Part shown: one piece after another, positions 16,230-24,180 of the stretch
Position numbering within the stretch: position 1 is the stretch's first letter
How the letters are laid out: each line of letters opens with the position of its first letter
Assembly (NCBI RefSeq): GCF_018588945.1
Contig: NZ_JAFIWA010000006.1
Coordinates: forward strand, 1-64,000
Direction of reading: 5' to 3'
Origin: Microbacterium flavescens
GTDB lineage: Bacteria > Actinomycetota > Actinomycetes > Actinomycetales > Microbacteriaceae
DNA: 64,000 nt
Made by a program: the position numbers and the translations under genes
The notes under the pieces: generated by a model
What the model was told of the DNA's origin: nothing
The model's input: the letters and a program-made list of their open reading frames with translations, nothing else
Databases searched by the model: none

Positions 16230-16383
16230 GGATGTGTCCTCGGTGTCGCCGCGCTCGGCGCGGGTGGGCTGTCGGGGTCGCGGAAGGGTGCCGGCGGCAC
16301 TCAGCGACAACAGCGACAGGTCAACACGCGGTCAGTCTAGCCCGATCCCCGCAGCCCGCGGCATGCCCCGCCCTACGCCCCCA

Positions 16384-16461
16384 CCCTCTTCGTTGAGTGT
16401 CCAGGAAACGCCGTTGCACCGACCCGCGGCGCGGCGTTTCCTGGACACTCAACGAAGAGGG
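16384..16461. repeat. 30-base perfect inverted repeat
   Basis: Arms 16384-16413 and 16432-16461 are exact reverse complements (each contains GTTGAGTGTCCAGGAAACG on one strand) around an 18-base spacer. It lies between divergent genes, so it is not an ordinary terminator for either. It could be a dispersed palindromic unit, a small non-autonomous mobile element, or a structured RNA. Confidence 0.9.
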
Positions 16462-16531
16462 GCGCGAGCGCGAGCGCCCTCCGCCCAGGCGCGCGTGTTA
16501 GCGTGAGCGCGATCGACGGAAGGCGGTGAGC

Positions 16532-16810
16532 ATGACCGAGTCCCTGGGTGTTCTGCTCCGCCTGCTGCTCGAGGTCTTCGGAGCCGTCGCGGTCCGCGAG
16601 CCGAGCGCGCTGGTGTTCGCCGCCGCCCTGGCGGCGATCGCGATCGTTGCGCTCACCGCCGTCGTGCTCGACGTTCCCGCCTCTGCCGTCGGGTCGTCGC
16701 CGCATCCGCGGCGGGCGATCGACGTCTCGGTGCAACTGTCGCAGAGCGATCCGGATGCCCCCGGCCACTCGCGCCCGCGAGCGCCGGGATGCGCGGCCTC
16801 GGCCGCCTGA
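16532..16810 (+). CDS. DUF6412-like membrane protein
   Basis: 92 residues (MTESLGVLLRLLLEVFGAVAV...). A hydrophobic stretch covers about residues 5-50, with one or two membrane helices, followed by a polar Pro/Ser-rich tail (SSPHPRRAID...). Small proteins like this are found immediately before a second YidC gene in Microbacterium-type genomes (DUF6412), and here the YidC gene follows 114 bases downstream. Function is unknown; association with the insertase is suggested only by position. Confidence 0.65.
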   Translation: MTESLGVLLRLLLEVFGAVAVREPSALVFAAALAAIAIVALTAVVLDVPASAVGSSPHPRRAIDVSVQLSQSDPDAPGHSRPRAPGCAASAA

Positions 16811-16924
16811 CCCGGTTCCGCCCCCGCGCCCTCCGCGCTCCCCCGTCCGCGGGGTGCCGTCGGCGTATGCCGGTGTCGTCGTGGCCGCACGCGACCACTT
16901 CGGCATCGACGAACGGAACCACCC

Positions 16925-17677
16925 TTGGACATCTACGCCTTCCCCCCTGTCGCCGCGATCCTCGACGCGGCCTACACCGCGCTCATGCAGCTCGCCGCCC
17001 TGCTCGAGCCTCTCGCGGGAGGGGCCGCGGCTGCGGCATCCGTCCTGCTCGTCACTCTCCTCGTGCGCGCCGCCCTCGTGCCAGCCGGGGTGTCGCAGGC
17101 TCGGGCGGAGCAGACGCGCAGCCGTCTCGCGCCGAAGCTGCGTGAGCTGCAGAAGCGCTACGGACGCGACCGCGAGAGGCTGCAGCGCGAGACGATGAAG
17201 CTGTACGCCGACGAGAACACCTCGCCGTTCGCCGGCTGTCTGCCGCTGCTGGCCCAGGCGCCGGTCATCGCGATCGTCTACGCCCTGTTCGCCTACCCCG
17301 CCATCGCCGGGCACGCCAACGCCCTGCTGACCGAGACGCTCCTCGGCGTGCCGCTCGGAGCGAGTGTCGTCGGATCGCTGGCCGCCGGCACGGCGACCGC
17401 GGCGACCTTCGCCGTGTTCGGCGTGCTGATCGTCGTGATCGTGATCGCCGCCGAGATCACACGCCGGGCGTTCCGGCCGCCGGTGATGGAGCGAGCGGAT
17501 GCCTCGCCCCTCGCCGGCGCGGGAGTCGCAAGAGCCGTCGGCGTGCTGCAATTCACGACCGCCGTCATCGCGCTGTTCGTCCCGCTCGCAGCGGCGATCT
17601 ACCTCGCGACCACGGTCGTCTGGACGCTGGTGCAGCGCATCATCCTGCGGCGGCGGTTTCCGCTCGCCGTTCCATGA
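16925..17677 (+). CDS. YidC/Oxa1-type membrane insertase, second copy
   Basis: 250 residues from a TTG. About five membrane segments; the family core is clear, with LLVTLLVRAALVPAGVSQAR containing the conserved hydrophilic-groove Arg, the charged coiled loop LRELQKRYGRDRERLQRETM, and ENTSPFAGCLPLLAQAPV. It should insert proteins in the cytoplasmic membrane. It is shorter than the housekeeping YidC, which normally lies near rpmH/rnpA, and none of those genes is here, so this is a paralogue. Its partner upstream is a DUF6412-like protein. Confidence 0.82.
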   Translation: MDIYAFPPVAAILDAAYTALMQLAALLEPLAGGAAAAASVLLVTLLVRAALVPAGVSQARAEQTRSRLAPKLRELQKRYGRDRERLQRETMKLYADENTSPFAGCLPLLAQAPVIAIVYALFAYPAIAGHANALLTETLLGVPLGASVVGSLAAGTATAATFAVFGVLIVVIVIAAEITRRAFRPPVMERADASPLAGAGVARAVGVLQFTTAVIALFVPLAAAIYLATTVVWTLVQRIILRRRFPLAVP

Positions 17678-17749
17678 AAGTCCCCGCTGTCCCCCGCCCG
17701 GTGACGCAATGGGATACTCGACACGTCCGCCGTCAGCGGCCACCACATC

Positions 17750-18511
17750 ATGAGCACCTCGAATCAGAGTCGCACCGCAGCGAGCGTCAGCGTCAGCGTC
17801 GTCGGAGCCGGCCGCGTCGGCCGTGCCGCCGTCGCCGCGCTCGGCGCGGCCGGGTACGAGGTGCACGGACCCACCGGTCGCGGCGAACCCGTCGCCGCTG
17901 CGACGATCGTGCTGCTCTGCGTTCCCGATCGGGAGATCCCGGATGCCGCGACCGCCGTCCGCGGCAACGCGGGCTACGTCGGCCACACGTCCGGCGCGAC
18001 GCCCGTCGCCGACTCCGGCGTCGACTTCGGGCTGCACCCGCTGCGCGCCTTCGTCGGCGACGAGGGCGCGGATGCCTTCGCGGGCATCGGCTGCGCCGTC
18101 GCCGGAACCACGCCCGAGGCGCTGCAGATCGCCGAGGAGCTCGCGGTCGCCGTCGGCGGCCGGCCGTTCGAGGTCCGCGACGACCAGCGCGCCGGCTACC
18201 ACGCGGCCGCCTCGCTCGCGTCGAACTATCTCGTGACCCTCGAGGCCGCCGCCGAGCGGCTGGCCGAGGCATCCGGTCTTCCCGAAGGATTCCGCGCGCA
18301 CCTCGTACCGCTCGTGCGCGGCACGGTCGATAACTGGGCGGCGCACGGCCCCCGCGACGCGCTCACCGGACCGATCGTGCGCGGCGACGAGCCGACCGTG
18401 GACCGGCAGCGGGCGGCGGTCGAGGCATCCGCTCCCGAGCTTCTTCCGCTGTTCGACGAACTGACCGACCGCACCCGCGCGCTCGTCGGCACGGAGGGAT
18501 CGCCCGCATGA
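17750..18511 (+). CDS. DUF2520 NAD(P)-binding protein of the pantothenate operon
   Basis: 253 residues. An N-terminal Rossmann domain (VVGAGRVGRAAVAALGAAGYEVHGP, glycine motif at about 18-23) is followed by a helical C-terminal dimerisation domain, the layout of DUF2520 proteins and of ketopantoate or 6-phosphogluconate-type dehydrogenases. GLHPLRAF after the Rossmann fold is typical of DUF2520. Its stop overlaps the panC start by ATGA and panC overlaps panB likewise, so all three are translationally coupled. A reductase role in pantothenate synthesis (ketopantoate to pantoate) is a reasonable inference, since no panE-like gene is seen here. Confidence 0.8.
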   Translation: MSTSNQSRTAASVSVSVVGAGRVGRAAVAALGAAGYEVHGPTGRGEPVAAATIVLLCVPDREIPDAATAVRGNAGYVGHTSGATPVADSGVDFGLHPLRAFVGDEGADAFAGIGCAVAGTTPEALQIAEELAVAVGGRPFEVRDDQRAGYHAAASLASNYLVTLEAAAERLAEASGLPEGFRAHLVPLVRGTVDNWAAHGPRDALTGPIVRGDEPTVDRQRAAVEASAPELLPLFDELTDRTRALVGTEGSPA

Positions 18512-19359
18512 GGATCGTCCGCACCGTCGCCGACGTGCGCGCCGCTGTGCGCGAGGCGCGCTCGCAGGGCGCTTCCGTCGGGCTCGTGCCGACGATGGGG
18601 GCGCTCCACGACGGCCACCTCTCGCTCATCCGCCAGGCCCGGGCCGACAACGACCTCGTGGTCATGTCGCTCTTCGTCAACCCCACGCAGTTCGGGCCCA
18701 CCGAAGACCTCGCCTCGTACCCGCGTGACGAGGCGCGCGACGCGCAGCTCGCGGCCGACGCGGGCACCGATATCCTGTTCGCACCGCCCGTGGAAGAGGT
18801 CTACCCGAGCGGGTTCGCGACGACGATCCACGTCGCCGGCATCACGGACGTGCTCGACGGCGCCCACCGCGGGTCCCACCACTTCGACGGAGTGGCGACG
18901 GTCGTCACCAAGCTGTTCCAGATGGTGGGGCCGGATGCCGCGTACTTCGGCCAGAAGGATGCGCAGCAGGTGCTCGTGATCCGGCGCCTGGCGCGCGACC
19001 TCGACATGCCGGTGCGCATCGTCGCCTGCCCGATCGTGCGCGAGCCCGACGGCCTCGCGATGAGCTCGCGCAACGTCTACCTCGATGCCGCCGCGCGCCA
19101 GCAGGCGACCGCCCTCAACCGAGCGCTCGATGCCGCCGAGACGACCGTGCGAAGCGGTGAGACGGGGGCGGATGCCGTCATCGCGGCTGCGCGGACCGTT
19201 CTTACGGGTGCGGGCATCGAGCCGGAGTACCTCGAGCTGCGCTCCGCCGAGGATCTGGCCGAACTCGACCGCGTCGATGGCCAGGCCCTCCTCGCCGTGG
19301 CCGCACGCGTCGGCGCGGCGCGACTCATCGACAACAGAATCCTGGAGGCCACCCCATGA
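18508..19359 (+). CDS. panC: pantothenate synthetase
   Basis: 283 residues, the usual length. It joins pantoate and beta-alanine with ATP in the cytoplasm. Visible signatures: PTMGALHDGH (HIGH-like ATP site, residues 29-38), FVNPTQFGP for pantoate, YFGQKDAQQ, and MSSRN (the KMSKS counterpart). The ATG overlaps the DUF2520 stop, and its own stop overlaps the panB start. The operon therefore supplies two steps of coenzyme A precursor synthesis. Confidence 0.96.
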   Translation: MRIVRTVADVRAAVREARSQGASVGLVPTMGALHDGHLSLIRQARADNDLVVMSLFVNPTQFGPTEDLASYPRDEARDAQLAADAGTDILFAPPVEEVYPSGFATTIHVAGITDVLDGAHRGSHHFDGVATVVTKLFQMVGPDAAYFGQKDAQQVLVIRRLARDLDMPVRIVACPIVREPDGLAMSSRNVYLDAAARQQATALNRALDAAETTVRSGETGADAVIAAARTVLTGAGIEPEYLELRSAEDLAELDRVDGQALLAVAARVGAARLIDNRILEATP

Positions 19360-20279
19360 GTGCCGGATCCTTCTCCTCCGCGACGCCGCCGGCCCGCCGC
19401 CGCATGACCTTCGCCGGCCTGGCCGCGCTCAAGGAGCGCGGCGAGCCGATCGCGATGGTCACCGCGTACGACTACCCCAGCGCCCAGATCGCCGAGGCGG
19501 CGGGCGTCGACATGGTCCTCGTCGGCGACTCCGCGGCCATGACCGTGCTCGGGCACGAATCGACCGTTCCCGTGACGGTCGAGGAGATGCTGATGCTCAC
19601 GGCCGCGGTCCGCCGAGGGCTCTCGACGCCGCTCCTCGTCGCCGACCTGCCGTTCGGATCGTACGAGCAGTCCGACGAGCAGGCCGTGGCGACCGCGCAG
19701 CGCTTCGTCAAGACGACCGGGTGCGACGCCGTCAAGATCGAGCGCGGCGGCTCGTCGGTCGACCGCGCCCGGGCGATCGTCGCGGCCGGCATCCCCGTCA
19801 TGGGTCATGTCGGCCTCACGCCGCAGACGGCGGCGACCATCGGCGGCTACCGCGCGCAGGGCCGCACCGCCGAGGAGGCGGTCGCCCTGTGCGAGAGCGC
19901 GATCGCGCTGCAGGATGCGGGATGCTTCGCCATCGTGTTCGAGGCGATTCCGACGCCTGTCACCGACGCGATCGTGCCGCAGCTGTCGGTTCCCGTGATC
20001 GGCATCGGCGCCGGCCCGGGCACCGACGGGCAGGTGCTGGTGTTCCACGATCTGCTCGGGATCTACGACGGCCACACGGCCCGCTTCGTCAAGCGGTACG
20101 CCGAACTGCGCGGCGAGATGATCGCCGCCGTCTCGGCCTATGCCGAAGAGGTCCGCACTCGCGCGTATCCGCAGCCCGAGCACGGGTACGGGATGCCCGC
20201 CGACGAGGTGACCCGCCTGCGGGCGATCCTCGACTCGAGCGCCCCACCGCAGGTGCGCACGCGCCGCCCGGGCGCGTGA
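19356..20279 (+). CDS. panB: ketopantoate hydroxymethyltransferase
   Basis: 307 residues. It transfers a hydroxymethyl group from methylenetetrahydrofolate to ketoisovalerate. Landmarks: MVTAYDYPSAQIAEAAG, VGDSAAMTVLGHEST with metal-binding Asp, the KIERGG lysine segment, GHVGLTPQ and IGIGAGPGTDGQ. The C-terminal extension with EVRTRAYPQPEHGYGM is normal for actinobacteria. It is the last gene of the coupled operon and is followed after 20 bases by a strong hairpin. Confidence 0.96.
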   Translation: MSAGSFSSATPPARRRMTFAGLAALKERGEPIAMVTAYDYPSAQIAEAAGVDMVLVGDSAAMTVLGHESTVPVTVEEMLMLTAAVRRGLSTPLLVADLPFGSYEQSDEQAVATAQRFVKTTGCDAVKIERGGSSVDRARAIVAAGIPVMGHVGLTPQTAATIGGYRAQGRTAEEAVALCESAIALQDAGCFAIVFEAIPTPVTDAIVPQLSVPVIGIGAGPGTDGQVLVFHDLLGIYDGHTARFVKRYAELRGEMIAAVSAYAEEVRTRAYPQPEHGYGMPADEVTRLRAILDSSAPPQVRTRRPGA

Positions 20280-20299
20280 ACCGCAGGTAGACGCAGCAA

Positions 20300-20323
20300 T
20301 GCCCCCGGCCGAAGCCGGGGGCA
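20300..20323 (+). terminator. hairpin terminator after panB
   Basis: A 10-base GC-rich stem (TGCCCCCGGC with GCCGGGGGCA) and a CGAA tetraloop lie 20 bases after the panB stop. It also separates the convergent csbD gene, which ends at 20341, so it may serve both strands. Confidence 0.85.
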
Positions 20324-20340
20324 CTGCTCGGCACGCCAGA

Positions 20341-20520
20341 TCAGCGGTCGTCCGTGAAGGCGTCCTTCACGTCGTCGCCGGCCTGCTTGATGTTGGCCTT
20401 GGCCTGGTCCATCTTGCCTTCGGCCTGGAGTCGTTCGTTGTCGGTCATGTCGCCGACACCCTCCTTGACCTTGCCCTTCATCTCTTCCGCGCCGTGCTTG
20501 ACGTCATCTCCTGCACCCAT
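20341..20520 (-). CDS. CsbD-family stress protein
   Basis: 59 residues (MGAGDDVKHGAEEMKGKVKE...). It is small, hydrophilic and Lys/Asp/Glu-rich, with the KGKVKEGVGDMTDNERLQAEGK pattern of CsbD/YjbJ-like proteins, which accumulate in general stress and are predicted to be disordered or helical. GGAG-containing sequence precedes the ATG at 20520. It lies 41 bases after the membrane protein gene on the same strand, which fits a stress-related operon. Its molecular action is unknown in the family. Confidence 0.85.
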   Translation of the reverse strand: MGAGDDVKHGAEEMKGKVKEGVGDMTDNERLQAEGKMDQAKANIKQAGDDVKDAFTDDR

Positions 20521-20561
20521 GGGCGTCTCCCTTCTCTGATTGGTCTGTGTTCGGATCGTGC

Positions 20562-21224
20562 TCACATGCCGTCGGCGTCGCGATCCACGCCGAGTCGGTC
20601 GACTCGGCGGTGGTACCGCATCCCGAGGATGCCGCCCAGAATCGCGCCACCGAGCGTGATCAGCGCGGCGACGATGGCCGTGATGATTCCTGTGACCGTC
20701 GCATCCATCGGGATGCGCGGGAAGCCGTCGAGCGTCGCCAGGACGTCCCACCGGCTGCCGGCCAGCATCGAGAGCAGCGCGACCACGATCGCGATGATGA
20801 TGCTCCACAGCCACACGGCGAAGCCCTGCAGGGCGCCGCTGAACCGCGCCATGCGGCCGGCGACGTAGCCTCCCGCGAGGTATGCCACGAAGAGGGCGAC
20901 GGCGAGCGCGATCGCGCCCACGATGCCGACGGTCTGGGGGTCGTCGGATGCCGCGCTCGCGACATCCTCCACGGTGGTGCCGGTCTCCATGCCGATGGCC
21001 GCGCCGACAGCGCCGACGACGGCGGACAGGAGGACGACGGCTCCGAAGGCGGCGAGCCAGCCGAAGAACGCCGAGCCGAACTTCATACCGCCGAAGCGGC
21101 GCTTCTCCTGGTCGAGTGCATCGCCGTGCGGCAGGTCGGCCGGGGACACCGGTGCGGCGGCGACCGTATCGGCCTCGTGCACAGTGCGATCCCGGTCGTT
21201 GCGCGGGGCGTTGTCGTAACTCAT
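20562..21224 (-). CDS. four-helix membrane protein, stress-associated
   Basis: 220 residues. A polar N-terminus of about 48 residues (with several Asp and Arg, ending GMKFG) precedes four hydrophobic segments near 50-76, 97-125, 132-156 and 174-200, and the protein ends with a charged tail (MRYHRRVDRLGVDRDADGM). The GGYVAGRMARFSG stretch between helices 2 and 3 is seen in YrzE/TIGR04086-like membrane proteins. It is followed by csbD, suggesting envelope or general stress. No enzymatic motif is seen. Confidence 0.65.
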   Translation of the reverse strand: MSYDNAPRNDRDRTVHEADTVAAAPVSPADLPHGDALDQEKRRFGGMKFGSAFFGWLAAFGAVVLLSAVVGAVGAAIGMETGTTVEDVASAASDDPQTVGIVGAIALAVALFVAYLAGGYVAGRMARFSGALQGFAVWLWSIIIAIVVALLSMLAGSRWDVLATLDGFPRIPMDATVTGIITAIVAALITLGGAILGGILGMRYHRRVDRLGVDRDADGM

Positions 21225-21360
21225 GTGGCGAGGTTAGAACGCGCGGCGCTCCACGGCTCCCCCGTTGCGGGAGGCGCGTCGAGGGCCTATCCTCCCGCGC
21301 TCGCGCGCCGCCGCGGAGCGTTTTCCGGGCCTTGAGCGGGGCCGGCCGGGCTACGGGGCG

Positions 21361-21396
21361 TTGAGCGAGGGAGCGGAGCGACCGAGACGAAACGCG
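21361..21396. repeat. inverted, diverged copy of the 6.0-kb repeat
   Basis: Reading the - strand gives CGCGTTTCGTCTCGGTCGC followed by CCCTCGCTCAA, a close relative of the 6022-6210 unit in opposite orientation. It occupies the intergenic space between yaeQ and the divergent upstream gene, whose remainder (21225-21414) shows only GC-rich sequence. Confidence 0.7.
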
Positions 21397-21414
21397 TCCG
21401 CGAGCGAGCCCCCG

Positions 21415-21954
21415 TCAGACCACCGGGTGGTCGTGGATCGCCGAGCTCGTGCTGGTGCCGTTGAGCTCGAGGTAGAGCTGCCGCTCGGTGACCGAGAGCG
21501 TCATGGTGTTGCGGCGGGCGATCCCGCCGACGGCGGTGTCGACGAAGCCCGGATCGAAGCTGTGCAGCACGATCGACTCGGCGTTGTAGATGCGCTTGCC
21601 GGCCCACGGAGCCCGCACTTTCGCCGGGTCGCGATGCGTGTACACGACGGTGCGCTCGGCGAGCCTGCTGCCCTGGTGCAGGCGCTCGGCGTCGGGCGCG
21701 CCGACCTCGATCCACGCGGTGAGGCGGCCGGTGAGGTCGCGGACGAGCACCGCGGGCTCGTCGGTCGCCGAGATGCCCTCGCTGAACGCGATCCCCTCCT
21801 CGTACTCGAGGCAGTACGCGAGCACGCGCGTCATCATGAACGCGTCCGTCTCGGAGGGATGCCGCGCCACACGCAGCATGAGATCTTCGTAGACCCCTCG
21901 ATCGACGTCGGCCAACGACACGTCGAAGGTGTGGATGGTCGCGCCGAGTGCCAT
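21415..21954 (-). CDS. yaeQ: YaeQ-family protein
   Basis: 179 residues from the ATG at 21954 (MALGATIHTFDVSLADVDRG), the normal YaeQ length. The family has a PD-(D/E)XK nuclease-like fold: YEDLMLRVARHPSETD, LAYCLEYEEGI and WIEVGAPDAERLHQGSR are its conserved blocks. Its biochemical role is not established, although RNA polymerase or transcription-related functions have been suggested for enterobacterial YaeQ. It ends a run of three co-directional genes with the SH3-like and zinc-ribbon SDR proteins; the gap to the former is 11 bases, so co-transcription is likely. Confidence 0.85.
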   Translation of the reverse strand: MALGATIHTFDVSLADVDRGVYEDLMLRVARHPSETDAFMMTRVLAYCLEYEEGIAFSEGISATDEPAVLVRDLTGRLTAWIEVGAPDAERLHQGSRLAERTVVYTHRDPAKVRAPWAGKRIYNAESIVLHSFDPGFVDTAVGGIARRNTMTLSVTERQLYLELNGTSTSSAIHDHPVV

Positions 21955-21965
21955 AGCGGACGAGC

Positions 21966-22178
21966 CTAGACGATCCGCGGGCGCGGAGCGGGCGGCGGCG
22001 GAACCTCTTTCGCCGCGATGATGGCCGCGCGTGCGATCCGCTCGACGCCGCGCTTGCCGTCGACGACGACGGTCTCGGCATCGGCCTCGAGGAGCTCTCC
22101 GAGCGCATCGGTCGCCTGCCCCGAGGGCAGGAGGTACCGCACCACGACGCGGCGACCCGGCTCGGGCAGGTTCACCAT
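21966..22178 (-). CDS. small SH3-like domain protein (Rv0428c N-domain type)
   Basis: 70 residues (MVNLPEPGRRVVVRYLLPSG...). The sequence RVVVRYLLPSGQATDALGELL then VVVDGKRGVERIARAAIIAAKEVP matches the small beta domain that precedes some actinobacterial acetyltransferases (Rv0428c-like); here it stands alone with a Pro-rich tail. Its ATG lies inside the last codons of the SDR gene (seven-base overlap), so it is translationally coupled. I infer a binding role, not an enzyme. Confidence 0.68.
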   Translation of the reverse strand: MVNLPEPGRRVVVRYLLPSGQATDALGELLEADAETVVVDGKRGVERIARAAIIAAKEVPPPPAPRPRIV

Positions 22179-23674
22179 GCGCCCGGTGCGTAGTCCTTGA
22201 GGAAGACGCCGAACAGGTCTTCGCCGGCCTCGCCGCGCACGATCGGGTCGTACACTCGCGCCGCACCGTCGACGAGGTCGAGCGGGGCGTGGAACCCCTC
22301 CTCGGCAAGACGGACCTTGGTGGGGTGGGGGCGCTCGTCGGTGATCCAGCCGGTGTCGACGCTCGTCATGAGGATGCGGTCGCTCTCGAACATCTCCCGC
22401 GCGCTGGTGCGGGTGAGCATGTTCACGGCCGCTTTGGCCATGTTGGTGTGCGGATGCCCCGGCCCCTTGTAGCCGCGATTGAACACGCCCTCCATCGCAC
22501 TCACGTTGACCACGTACGTGCGCCGTGCCGAGCTGGAGGCGAGCGACGGCCGCAGGCGGGAGATGAGAAGGAAGGGCGCCGTCGTGTTGGCGAGCTGAAC
22601 CTCGAGCATCTCGAGGGGGTCGACCTCGTCCACGCGCTGCACCCACGAGTTGGAGTGGTCGAGATCCGGGACGAGCCCGCCGGCGTCGATCGCGGTGCCG
22701 GCGGCGAGCCGCTCGAGCGAGCTCGATCCAGCGGCCATCGCCTGCTCGGTGAGCTCGTCGGCCCGCGCGGCCGCCGCGGCGAGGATCGGGTGCGCGCTGA
22801 CCGAGCGCTCGAGGGCCTGCGGGTGCTGGTCGTTCGTGTGGCCGAACGTGACGAGTTCCGGCAGCGGGCCGTTCGGCAGCGGCGCGAGCTCGGCGTCGAC
22901 GAGCGGCTGGTACGCGCCCGGCGAGCGGCGCACCGTCTGCGTCGCGTTGTTGATGAGGATGTCGAGCGGTCCGGCGGCGGCGACCTCGTCGGCCAGGCCG
23001 ATCACCTGGGCCGGGTCGCGCAGGTCGATGCCGACGACCTTGAGCCGGTCGAGCCACTCCGGGGCGTCGGGCAGGCTGCTGAAGCGGCGCACCGCGTCGC
23101 GGGGGAAGCGCGTCGTGATCGTCGTGTGCGCGCCGTCGCGCAGCAGCCGGAGGGCGATGTACATGCCGATCTTCGCGCGGCCGCCGGTCAGCAGCGCACG
23201 CTTCCCGGTGAGGTCGGTGCGGGCGTTGCGCTTCTCGTGGCTCATGGCCGCGCAGTCGGGGCACAGCTGGTGGTAGAAGGCGTCGACGACCGTGTACGGC
23301 TGCTTGCAGATGTAGCAGCCGCGGGCTTTCAGCAGCGTGCCGGCGATCGGCGCGGTCGTCGAGGTGCTGATGGGGATGCCGCGCGTCTCGTCGTCGATCC
23401 GGTCGGGGGCGCCCGTGGCCGTCGCCGCGACGACCGCTCTGTCGGCCTGGGCGATGGCGTCGCGGATCTCGCGCCGGCGCACCTTCTTCACGGCCTTGAA
23501 CATGGCGGCGGTCGCGCGCCGGACGGCGACGAAGTCGGGGTGCGTCTCATCGAGACCGGCCATGCCGTCGAGCACACGGAGGGTGGTCTCGAGGTCTGCG
23601 GGGTCGATGCCGCTCGGCGGAAGGTCGGCGGCGGGGGTCTCGTCGGGCACACGCGATTCTACGTCGGCCCGCAT
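22172..23674 (-). CDS. SDR-like protein with N-terminal zinc ribbon
   Basis: 500 residues, about twice the size of a simple SDR. Residues 1-110 are helical and unrecognised; Cys120, Cys123, Cys138 and Cys141 (CYIC and CPDC) form a zinc ribbon; from about 155 an SDR Rossmann fold follows (TGGRAKIG at 163-170, NNAT at 242-245). Ser392 of the active site and Lys414 are present, but the catalytic Tyr of YxxxK is replaced (HTNMAK, Thr410). It may bind nucleotide without classical dehydrogenase chemistry, or use another residue. It is coupled to the SH3-like gene and then yaeQ. Its function is unknown. Confidence 0.75.
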   Translation of the reverse strand: MRADVESRVPDETPAADLPPSGIDPADLETTLRVLDGMAGLDETHPDFVAVRRATAAMFKAVKKVRRREIRDAIAQADRAVVAATATGAPDRIDDETRGIPISTSTTAPIAGTLLKARGCYICKQPYTVVDAFYHQLCPDCAAMSHEKRNARTDLTGKRALLTGGRAKIGMYIALRLLRDGAHTTITTRFPRDAVRRFSSLPDAPEWLDRLKVVGIDLRDPAQVIGLADEVAAAGPLDILINNATQTVRRSPGAYQPLVDAELAPLPNGPLPELVTFGHTNDQHPQALERSVSAHPILAAAAARADELTEQAMAAGSSSLERLAAGTAIDAGGLVPDLDHSNSWVQRVDEVDPLEMLEVQLANTTAPFLLISRLRPSLASSSARRTYVVNVSAMEGVFNRGYKGPGHPHTNMAKAAVNMLTRTSAREMFESDRILMTSVDTGWITDERPHPTKVRLAEEGFHAPLDLVDGAARVYDPIVRGEAGEDLFGVFLKDYAPGAW

Positions 23675-23699
23675 GGACGCGACCTGTTAGCGTGCCGGG

Positions 23700-24116
23700 G
23701 TGACGACCCCGACCGACCACCCGACGCAGCCCCGCCGCATCCACGTGTCGGCCGCCGTCATCCACGACGAGCAGGGCCGTCTTCTTCTCGTTCGCAAGGA
23801 AGGCACGACCGCCTTCATGCAGCCGGGCGGCAAGCCGGAGCCGGGTGAATCGCCAGACGAGACGCTGAGCCGCGAGCTCGCCGAGGAACTCGGCATCCAT
23901 GTTCCGGTCAACGCCCTGCGCTCGCTGGGCGCCTACACCGCCGCCGCGGCCAACGAGCCGGGCTTCCTCGTCGTCGCCGACGTGTTCGCCGCCGACATCG
24001 GATCGCAGCGACCGATCGTCGGCGCCGAGATCGCCGAACTCCGGTGGATCACCCGCGCGGATGCGGACGACCTCGAGGTCGCCCCGCTCGCGCGCGAGAA
24101 CTTCCTGCCCGACTGA
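23700..24116 (+). CDS. Nudix hydrolase
   Basis: 138 residues from a GTG. The Nudix box is complete (GKPEPGESPDETLSRELAEELG in the family pattern Gx5Ex7REUxEExGU, split here by position at about 43-64), binding the metal that activates water. It probably hydrolyses a nucleoside diphosphate derivative; MutT-like cleaning of oxidised nucleotides is one option. PVNALRSLGAYTAAA fits the ADP-ribose/8-oxo-type subgroup only loosely. The gene is divergent from the zinc-ribbon SDR with a 25-base gap. Confidence 0.88.
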   Translation: MTTPTDHPTQPRRIHVSAAVIHDEQGRLLLVRKEGTTAFMQPGGKPEPGESPDETLSRELAEELGIHVPVNALRSLGAYTAAAANEPGFLVVADVFAADIGSQRPIVGAEIAELRWITRADADDLEVAPLARENFLPD

Positions 24117-24180
24117 CCCTGCCCTCGGCGGCCGCCGGCACACCCCGTGGACGGCTCCGCGCAACGGGGCTACTGTCGCG

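Noticed and set aside
16230..16380. A sulfur-related riboswitch upstream of the cystathionine beta-synthase gene
   Set aside because: I could not draw an S-box or SAM-II/IV-like core; only a possible TAGACT -10 box near 16335 is visible.
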